Source: Pohlia nutans (taxonomy: Eukaryota; Streptophyta; Bryopsida; Bryales; Mniaceae). Taken from it: DNA of 64,000 bases. Shown one piece after another: positions 57,396-64,000 of the stretch; the first letter of the stretch is position 1, and each line of letters starts with the position of its first letter. Made by a program: the position numbers and the translations under genes. Location: the NCBI GenBank assembly GCA_022496805.1, contig CM040090.1:14192001-14256000 (forward strand), read 5' to 3'. The notes below the pieces were generated by a model that worked only from the letters and a program-made list of their open reading frames with translations, had not been told where the DNA came from and made no database searches.

Positions 57396-58153
57396 GAGCA
57401 TTTGCACCCGTGCTCCTCAAGAGTCTGACACACGCAATAAATAGATGAAAAATGTTCTTGACTTTCAATATTAACGTGTTAAGAAATGGCCCTTGAAATC
57501 TAAGTTTAGTTGACTATATCCGACATTCTACTTGTGATTGGTCCATTGACTATTTGACATGCACTTTTGGTACTTGAGGGGCGTTGAAGGATGAGGGAGT
57601 GTAAGAGCATCCGCACCGTGCTTCCCTACCCAATGCTTACTGAATGACATGCGGATGGCTCTTAAATGTCTTTTGGACTCGCCAAAAATTGGCTCCGTCG
57701 CAGTGGCTGTGCAAACTGTCGACTTCTGCGCCTGTACAACCGGGATTCGCTCGGGGATTCGAGCTATGATCGTGGAGAATGACAAAGTTGTATTTGAGAT
57801 GCCACGACCATATTGCCACGGTGGCGTAGAAAGGGGGTTCCGTGTGGGGAGGTGGCCGGTTTAGGCAAGGCCTTTGAATAGAACACAATCTCCCCAAAAA
57901 AATCCAGCAATTGGGTTCGCTCAAGAAACTTTGTTACTTTGAACACTGGCGAGGCGGGAGTGAAATATCACGAGGCCACTGCTGAAAGAGCCGTTGCCCG
58001 AGCGCCGGTGGGGGGGCCGTTTATACCCGGGCCCGCCAAAGTCCAGCGTGCGTGTATAGGAGGCACAGTGCGATGCTCTAATTTCAAGGGCTCTACAAAT
58101 GTAGATGAATAATTTTAGCGAGTCACCTTTAGCGAGTATGGGTGCAGATGGTC
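57396..58153. mobile_element. GAGCATC-family MITE split by a younger element
   Basis: Outer ends GAGCATTTGCACCCGTGCTC and GAGTATGGGTGCAGATGGTC. Without the insert at 57605-58078 and one duplicated TAA, the remaining 281 bp align in reverse with 23302-23603 (GTCAACTAA, CGGACCAATCACAAGTAG and AGGGCTCT.CAAAT.TAGATG blocks). Confidence 0.85.
57605..58078. mobile_element. Inner GAGCATCC MITE nested in the 57396-58153 element
   Basis: Ends GAGCATCCGCACCGTGCTTC and GGCACAGTGCGATGCTC; TAA is duplicated at 57602-57604 and 58079-58081. The unbroken relative at 23302-23603 has a single TAA at this point (GAGTGTAATTTCAAGGGCTC in its orientation). 474 bp, GC-richer than the host element, with a 71-codon ORF without recognisable domain. 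Confidence 0.9.
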
Positions 58154-58420
58154 TAGGAAGGAAGGCTAGGAAGGAAGCGAAACTCGTCCGTCGTCGTCGT
58201 CATCGTCGCTCGTCGGGACGGACGGGCCTTATCCGGATCGAAGGGCAGTGAGCTGTGCCTCTCAGTGTGGATGTGCCCCGCTTCTCGTCACGCCCATTGC
58301 CCTCTCTCGCATTGCCATCTCTCGCCACTTCTCTTCGCAACCCAATTCCGCTTCTAGGGTGGCCGGGGCATCATTTTCCCTTGCTTGCACAGACACACAC
58401 AGCCAGCGGGAGCGAGCGAG

Positions 58421-60323
58421 ATGGCCAGCTGCTGCGTGGCGGACGTGAGCCGCGCTGCGTTATCAGCCCCCTCCGTATCCGGCAGCCACAATGCAACTCG
58501 CGCCAACGCGGACCCCGTGCTCCGGGTGGCCATGGTCGCCCCGCTCAACAGCGCTCTGTGGGGCATCAAGCTCACCACCCCCACCACTCTCCCGTCCAAG
58601 CCCGTGCAGGTGAGAGCCGCAGTGGCCGCGTACGTGGAAGACGAGGAGGAGGAGTCGGAGGAGGACATCACCGCGGCCTACGAGGCGCTGTACGGGAAGG
58701 CGTTCGAGGGGCTGCGGAAATCCCCCACGGGCGACGAGAATCTGGGCGACGGGGAGGAGGAGCGCGGGCGCGGCCGGGGACGTGGTGGCGACCGTCGCAA
58801 GGGCGGCCAGGATAGCATGGAGGAGCGCGTGGTGCAAATTCGCCGCGTGACCAAGGTGGTGAAGGGCGGCAAGCAGATGTCGTTCCGCGCTGTGGTCGTG
58901 ATTGGCGACAAGAAGGGCACCGTGGGCGTGGGCGTTGGCTCGGCGAAAGAGGTCATCACTGCCGTGCAGAAGAGCGCTACTGACGCCCGTCGCCACTTGG
59001 TCACCGTGCCCATGACCAAGTACCTCACCTTCCCTCACAGGTACCCCCTCCTATTCCATGCGCCATTTCCATCCCTTCCCATTTCAATTCCATTGCCCCT
59101 TTTGCATGCCATTTCAATCCCTGGCTAGGTCATGAGAATTGCACCTTTTGAATGCCATTTCCATCCCTGCCCATTTCAATTCCATTGCACCTTTTCAATG
59201 CCATTTCAATCCCTGGCTAGGTTATGAGAACTGCCTTTTGAATGCCATTTAAATTTCTGGCTAGGTTGTGAGAATTGCACCCTTTGAATGCCATTTCAAT
59301 CCCTTGATCATGAGAATTGCACTTTTCAAATGCCTTCACTAGTTTGGAATCCTCACAATCCTTCACATCCAGATACTGCACTTGTTTCTGATGCTTTCTT
59401 ATTGGAATTGCAATCTCTTCCAAACCCTAAATACTCTCAACCTTCAAGAAAACTCCAAATTGCTGTCTTACGTTTCGAGTAGGGCTTTCTTTATCAAATT
59501 TTGTTTCGTTGTTGACTAACACATGTAGTTTTAGTTTGTGATTCTGGTTGTATCAACTTTGTCAGTGTAATTAAATTGTGGTATGTTCTCACTTGGTATC
59601 AGGAGATTCACTTTGTTAATGTCATTCCTAACACCTTTGGTTATTTTGAAGTCCATGAATCCTTGAGGGGTTAACGGGAATACAATCCAGACTCGTTGTT
59701 CTCTGTGGTTAAACCCTGGAGAATATGTTAAATTAAGAAAGATAATGTGAACAGAAGGTAAATAATGTTTATTATGTGACTTGCCACCCATCCATAGAAG
59801 TGAGATCTTGTCCAATAGACAATGGTATCTCACTAAGCCACACTTATAGTCCTAGTATCGGCTGTCTACATACTTAAAATATGTACAGACTAACTAGATT
59901 ATTACTTTGGTGTTCTAACTAACTTAGTGTCATAGACTCTTGGTCTATCAGTTCCCTCATGAGTGTCAGATCAAGTGATGTTTTTTGAGAGTGTTGATTG
60001 GGGGGTTTAGAGTGTTGGTTTTTGGAAATTAGTATCTCTTTGAAGAAATATCTCGTGTGAGTGATGTGTACAGAGCCGATGGTGACTATGGTGCGGCGAA
60101 GGTGATGCTGAGGCCAGCAGCGACAGGAACAGGAGTGATTGCTGGAGGTGCAGTACGTGTGGTGCTGGAGTTGGCAGGAGTGGAGAATGCCTTGGGGAAG
60201 GAGCTGGGCAGCAAGAATCCCCTCAACAATGCCCGGGCTGTCATCGAGGCTGTTGGGAAGATGAAACAGTTTAGGGATGTAGCTAGGGACCGTGGCATCC
60301 CCATGGAGGAGCTCTGGAAGTAA
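58421..60323 (+). CDS. RPS5: Plastid 30S ribosomal protein uS5
   Basis: Two exons, 58421-59040 and 60074-60323, join in phase 2 to 289 residues. The first about 65 residues ([18 protein letters not shown]...) are a Ser/Ala-rich chloroplast transit peptide. An acidic stretch ([10 protein letters not shown]) and a [12 protein letters not shown] basic linker follow. The S5 N-terminal dsRBD-like domain starts near residue 136 ([36 protein letters not shown]). The C-terminal domain in exon 2 has [36 protein letters not shown] and the terminal [10 protein letters not shown]. uS5 acts in decoding fidelity in the bacterial-type small subunit. The start is the first in-frame ATG. GTC/GTCGTC repeats (58185-58215) lie in the promoter. 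The intron contains a tandem minisatellite and a dispersed repeat. Confidence 0.96.
59050..59330. repeat. Degenerate ~60-bp tandem repeat in the uS5c intron
   Basis: GAATGCCATTTCAATCC, CTGGCTAGGTTATGAG and GAATTGCACCTTTTG blocks recur about five times from just after the splice donor. Units vary in length by deletion of sub-blocks. Confidence 0.7.
59728..59965. repeat. Dispersed repeat family (TTAAATTAAGAAAGATAATG), copy C, uS5c intron
   Basis: Third colinear copy, truncated at its right side (CAGTTCCCTCATGAG, then unique sequence) about 110 bp before exon 2. A lone TTAACCCC-type end in reverse (CTTGAGGGGTTAA, ending 59674) lies just upstream. Confidence 0.75.
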
Positions 60324-60671
60324 ATGGACTCCTCTACACCAATGCATATTCTTTGCTAGTTTTGGTGAATTTTTTACATTTTTGTTGTAGCATCGCTTAC
60401 TCTTCAATTTTTCAAACAGAGAATGACTTCACTTTCTGACTGTGTTCCACCCTCACATTGTTCTTGTCCTCTTACTTCCACGTTCAAGTATTCAGGCTTC
60501 CTCCTTATTCTCATTTCTATTCTATTATTTCTTGCTTAATTTAGATATTTTATTATTAGGCATCTGTCACTGTATGCTGTAACACTACCAAAATTTGACA
60601 CTCTTTTCAACATTGTCTTTGACACTTATAAAGTGTTGAAAATAGTGTCTAGAAGTGTGTCGAAAACAATA

Positions 60672-61003
60672 GCGGTTGTCACACATCCTTGGCCCCATCC
60701 TCAATCCTCAGAGACTGGTGACGTGGCATGCTCTCATTGAATGGCGGAGGGCCCATTCTTTGAAGATTGAGAAATTTCATTTTTTTTCTCCATGGGTGAA
60801 GAATGGGCATGAAGAATGGATAATGGAGAATGGCTCATGCTTGGAGGATGTGTGATCAACTAACAATCTCTATTCTTCATTCTCATTCTCCACATACCAC
60901 AAAAGGGGTGTCACACTTTCTTCATGGAAACTGTGTCCTATTGGTTCCTCTTTTCTCTCATTCTTCAGAGAAGTTTCATTCTCAGAGGATGTGTGACAAC
61001 CCG
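60672..61003. mobile_element. GGGGTTGTCACAC-family MITE
   Basis: Left end GCGGTTGTCACACATCC, right end GGATGTGTGACAACCCG, TA on both sides (60670-60671, 61004-61005). 332 bp; colinear in reverse with 15974-16273 (CATGAAGAAAGTGT, CCTATTGG and CTCTTTTCTCTCATTC blocks). It lies about 350 bp downstream of the uS5c stop. Confidence 0.85.
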
Positions 61004-61203
61004 TAATACCTATTTTGGTACTGTAAGTTCAGTTGAAGAAGCTTGCCGCACTCATAAGAATAGTGAGTGCGGCAATACCCTACACTAATTTGAGCTTTGG
61101 GCTCTCCCTCACTGGAAGTGTTCATTTTGTATAGTATTTGCTTTGGATGCCTTGAATGCAACACAGTGTACCTAAACTACAAAGTAAGTTCCATCCATAT
61201 TCC

Positions 61204-61265
61204 AAAAATTCCGAGACCCAATTCCTACACACTATTGGGTCTTGGAATTGGGTCTCGGAATTTTT
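61204..61265. repeat. Perfect 22-bp-stem hairpin
   Basis: AAAAATTCCGAGACCCAATT... is exactly mirrored by ...AATTGGGTCTCGGAATTTTT, with an 18-base loop containing a second small inverted repeat (CCAATTCC/ATTGGG). TACACACTAT occurs in the loop and ACACACTATG just outside the right arm. Confidence 0.75.
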
Positions 61266-61289
61266 ACACACTATGTGTGTTCTCTTTCT

Positions 61290-61865
61290 CTAACCCCTAA
61301 AAGTCCTCACCTCTCTTCTGATTTGGAGAATTTCAAAGATGTCTTATAAAATGTAACCAACAGGGATATTTTGAACTTTTGAACTTGATATTTGAATAAA
61401 AGTTGTTCATTATGAATTTTTGATTCTATTCATATCGTTAGATCTATGATTGTTGTCACCAAATATTTTTTTGTATAAAATTTGAAACTTAAAATTGATT
61501 TTTTTTTTGGTAATTTGATTATGAATAAGATATTGACAATTTGTACATGAAATTTGTTGTGAGTGGTTGAAATGTAATACTCTAAGTGTAGTGATTTTTG
61601 AAGATTTTTTTGATTGCTTCATTTTATGAGTTGACATTTGAAGAGCATTTTTAAGCTGAAATCTTTGAAATTTTGGATGAAACACTGCAATATGAAATGA
61701 GGCATAAAAATTTCACAAATCATCCCCTTTCTAGTCGGATCACACATGCATGAAGCTAACATTCCATAAAAATATATAGTAAAAAATTCACGTTGCAAAA
61801 AATCAATGACAGATGAGAAAACCGAGTTTAATTCTGTACATCGTTCACTTTTAACTCTCAACCCC
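61290..61865. mobile_element. TTAACCC-family element related to 49690-50040
   Basis: Left end CTAACCCCTAAAAGTCCTCACC. The interior 61470-61750 aligns with the reverse complement of 49690-50040 (TCATTTTATGAGTTGAC, GTAGTGATTTTTGAAGA and AATCATCCCCTTTCTA blocks). The right end merges with the next TTAACCC-type terminus, so the boundary is approximate. Confidence 0.55.
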
Positions 61866-62270
61866 TAAGGGTCCCTAGCTTTTTTAGGGCTTAAAATCAT
61901 CATCGCTTTTAATGTGTTATAGGTCTAAATGTAAGTGAGGTATAGAAATCTCAACAGTACAATCTTGTAACATACATGTTGTAGATCATGTGCATCAATA
62001 TTGGGGTCATTTGGCTATATAGATTGTAAGATCACAGTGCTTTAGTGCTACAAAAGGATGCTGAAATTTTCCTAGTAACACAATTAGAGGTGAAATTCAT
62101 TTTCAAAATTGCTCAAATGAAAAAAACTTTGAACTATAAAATAGTTCAAAATTATCATATAAGCACATTGGTACCAAAAAAGCCTCATGAAAAATTTAAC
62201 GTGTCCTAAAATGGCCTTACAATGTCAAAACGTAGCCCGAAAAGTGACTCATTTGAACCAAAAAGCAAAA
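61857..62270. mobile_element. Partial TTAACCC-type element, empty-site relative of 23282-24200
   Basis: Starts TCAACCCCTAAGGGTCCCTAG. Aligns with 23282-24200 after removal of the two inserts there, and so preserves both empty insertion sites. The right end could not be located. Confidence 0.6.
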
Positions 62271-62722
62271 AGAAAAAAGCAAAAAGTGTTCAAACTAGAC
62301 CCGTGCACTAAAATGACTCTCAAACATTCATAACAACATGGATTGACTTAAAATTTTTACCATGATAACTAGATTTCAAGGGGAATTCAACCCAACAAGT
62401 ATTATTGAAAACGGACTTGGAATGAAGAAGACACAAGCCCCCAGAAGTTGCTGCTATCAAAATTCACAGAACTATCAAAAATAAAATTTGTTTGAATTTA
62501 CCCTTTTTAAATTTGATTTGAAGAACCTTCTATTGTTTTTGAAAGTTAACAAACATTGTTTTGAAAAGTTAACAAACATTTATGAGATGTATCTTGATCA
62601 TCGATGTCCAAATGAGGAAATTTTTTTTTCTACTTATTTAGTTTTTTAATTTGATTTTTACAATAGTACTTACACATTCTCATTCCACCTCAACTAAGAT
62701 ATATATTTTAATATACCGGGCT

Positions 62723-62849
62723 GAATTGCCGGATCCATTGAGGATGCCCGACGGCCCTACATGCACGTTAGCCGTAGATTTCGTTTGTTACATCAAGGGC
62801 GGAGGGTACACGAGCCCCCTGAGCGACTTGGCTTGGAAGCTTTTGCCTG
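62723..62849 (+). other. GC-rich gene-like fragment of unknown origin beside the NOB1 fragment
   Basis: The forward frame reads about 45 residues of protein-like sequence (PDPLRMPDGPTCTLAVDF, then YIKGGGYTSPLSDLAWKLLP), in contrast with the AT-rich DNA on its left. It runs directly into the NOB1-derived piece and stops at 62870. I do not recognise the source. Confidence 0.35.
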
Positions 62850-62950
62850 CTTGTTTGCGCGACGGGGACTGAGGATACACCAGCGGCGATGGCGGGCAGG
62901 TGAAGCCCAAGGTGATCACAAGCGCCGTGCTATCCAACACCAATGCGGTG
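62850..62950 (+). pseudogene. NOB1: NOB1 5'-end fragment with internal deletions
   Basis: The DNA matches the start of the NOB1 coding exon (minus strand, about 28868-29033): TTTGCGCGACGGGGACTGAG, CACCAGCGGCGATGGCGGGC, GTGAAGCCCAAGGTGATCAC, AAGCGCCGTGC and ACACCAATGCGGTG follow in the same order. Two segments are missing, about 36 bp after the second ATG region and about 25 bp before the catalytic DTNAV codons. An in-frame stop (GGGGACTGA) replaces the early GTED reading. It cannot encode a PIN domain. Adjacent DNA (62720-62850) reads an uninterrupted GC-rich ORF of unknown origin, so this may be a chimera of captured fragments. Confidence 0.8.
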
Positions 62951-63257
62951 AACAACCGGAAATTTTTTTATCTTGTTTTTGATGTTGCTTTCACGTAGTA
63001 GAAGCTTGTTTAATTCCATCAGCTACCTTGAGAGGCTCTGAGATACTTGAAGCTCTCACACAAACAGATCATGCAGTAGAATTGACTACAGTAGCCAATT
63101 TTCCATGACCTCTCAAACTCTGTATGTCGACTCTCAGTAAATGGTATCAGTAAGGCTTTTCAACGGTATTGGAATCTCAATCGTTGAAACACTTTGTGAA
63201 ATTTAGGGTTTTGAGAATGGCGCAGAGAGCTTGAAGGTGGCGCTCATGTGAGCCGCC

Positions 63258-64000
63258 ATGGCGGTGGTGTCAGAATCCCCGTCGTCGGATTCCGACGACG
63301 GTTACATATCTGCGGCGGAATTGAACCGGCGCATGCTGCAGAAGAGGAAGCAGTTCGTGATCGAGAACAAGGACAAAGAGAACAGCTCTTCCAAGAGCGC
63401 CTTCTTCGACGTCTACGGCGCTGAAGCGAAAGCGGAGGTGATTCTGCACCCTGCAGCTCCGAAATCTCGCGTCACGCTGCGGGACTTGCAAGGGCTGGTG
63501 CGATGGGTGCTCGCGGACGGCGAGAATCCCAAATGGGTGTTCGTGAAGAACAAGCCGCTCGTGAGCAAGGTCGTGATGCTGCACATCCCGGGCTTGGACG
63601 AGGCGCTCTTCACGGAGCACCCTGCGCTCTTCAAAAGCTTCCAAAATTGCTGTGGAAATCCCCGCGCCACCGTCGGCGTCGGTCCCCTTGCCACTCCTTC
63701 CCAAACAGTTGAGTCCCTTTTCAGTTGCATCAAACCTCGATCCAAGAAAAGGCCGCATCCCGAGTGTTCAGATGAGGAGGAAGATGAAGCGGAAACCCCA
63801 AACCCTAACCCTAAGAAACCTCCCTCTTTTGCTGCTTCTTACTATATACTGACATCTCGCCAGATGCATGAAAATGGATACCCTGAGGACATTCAACCGG
63901 GTTTTGTGAGGACTCTGCCTGCGGCAGCAGGTGTGACGCCCTTGGAGATCGTCGCTGTGGATTGCGAGATGTGCTACACGCAGTTCGGGTTGGAGCTCAC
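63258..64000 (+). CDS. SDN5: SDN5/REXO-type 3'-5' RNA exonuclease (partial, runs off the window)
   Basis: An uninterrupted frame of 247 codons runs from the ATG at 63258 (context GCCGCCATGG) to the window end. The N-terminus is acidic/Ser-rich. A conserved plant SDN5-like region follows (SSKSAFFDVYGAEAKAEV, LRDLQGLVRWVLADGENP, WVFVKNKPLVSKVVMLHIPGLD, CCGNPRA). A Lys/Pro/Glu-rich linker containing PNPNPKKP leads to SYYILTSRQMHENGYP and GFVRTLPAAAG. The frame ends at exonuclease motif I, VDCEMCYTQFGLEL, whose Asp and Glu start the DEDDh metal site. The remaining DEDD motifs lie beyond the window. Plant SDN proteins degrade small RNAs; the related Rex1 family trims 3' ends of structured RNAs, so the substrate here is uncertain. 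The name SDN5 rests on resemblance of the N-terminal region. Confidence 0.85.
   Translation, partial: MAVVSESPSSDSDDGYISAAELNRRMLQKRKQFVIENKDKENSSSKSAFFDVYGAEAKAEVILHPAAPKSRVTLRDLQGLVRWVLADGENPKWVFVKNKPLVSKVVMLHIPGLDEALFTEHPALFKSFQNCCGNPRATVGVGPLATPSQTVESLFSCIKPRSKKRPHPECSDEEEDEAETPNPNPKKPPSFAASYYILTSRQMHENGYPEDIQPGFVRTLPAAAGVTPLEIVAVDCEMCYTQFGLEL

Larger units (their letters stand above)
60324..63257. other. Spacer between uS5c and the SDN5-type gene
   Basis: Contains a GGGGTTGTCACAC-family MITE, a short perfect hairpin, two TTAACCC-type elements and a NOB1 gene fragment, all listed. The remaining DNA is AT-rich with no supported gene. Confidence 0.55.

Noticed and set aside
58255..58815. 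186-codon ORF overlapping uS5c
   Set aside because: Arg/Gly/Pro-rich out-of-frame reading of the uS5c exon.

Overview
The window looks like nuclear DNA from a green plant (streptophyte). Eleven conserved eukaryotic or plastid-targeted genes can be read. Nine have GT-AG introns whose phases join cleanly: AIP2-like RING ligase, ribosomal eL18, NOB1, TFIIH subunit TFB5, a DCC-domain protein, a TIM21/Coa1-like membrane protein, proteasome alpha-2, plastid uS5 and an SDN5-type exonuclease at the right edge. The other two are intronless copies of plastid bL9. Plastid transit peptides, telobox motifs (AAACCCTAA) and a GC-rich exon / AT-rich spacer contrast support a plant. I cannot name the species; a non-flowering land plant is only a guess.

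Layout. 1-4736 is a large palindromic element with 1065-bp near-identical arms. 4737-12745 is gene-free and holds small DNA transposons, a tRNA-derived SINE and a (TA)n tract. 12750-18788 (+) is an AIP2-like E3 ligase with an unresolved 5' end. 21074-22960 (-) is eL18 and 25676-29023 (-) is NOB1. 31550-32529 (+) is TFB5. 34405-35022 (-) is bL9c copy 1, head-to-head with a ten-exon DCC gene (35490-38766, +). 40733-41353 (+) is bL9c copy 2. 45215-48294 (+) is the TIM21/Coa1-like gene, 53207-56079 (+) proteasome alpha-2, 58421-60323 (+) plastid uS5, and 63258-64000 (+) the exonuclease, cut by the window edge.

The genes share housekeeping themes rather than one pathway: cytosolic ribosome and its maturation (eL18, NOB1), plastid ribosome (bL9 twice, uS5), protein turnover (AIP2-like, proteasome alpha-2), and transcription or RNA decay (TFB5, SDN5-type).

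The most striking non-genic content is a dense population of short terminal-inverted-repeat elements. One family, with ends TTAACCCCTAAAGG / AACGTC / AGCGTC, has about eighteen full or partial copies and sits in introns of at least four genes. It is mixed with Stowaway, TTA-type Tourist/Harbinger, GGGGTTGTCACAC and hAT miniatures. Two nested insertions are proven within the window by paralogous empty sites. A Stowaway element shares its interior with the TTAACCCC family although the ends differ. Other points are the head-to-head bL9c pair, a rearranged NOB1 5' fragment 34 kb from its parent, a 172-bp tandem array inside an intron, and GATAAAG-rich repeats upstream of the proteasome gene. No tRNA, rRNA, CRISPR array, reverse transcriptase or transposase was recognised.
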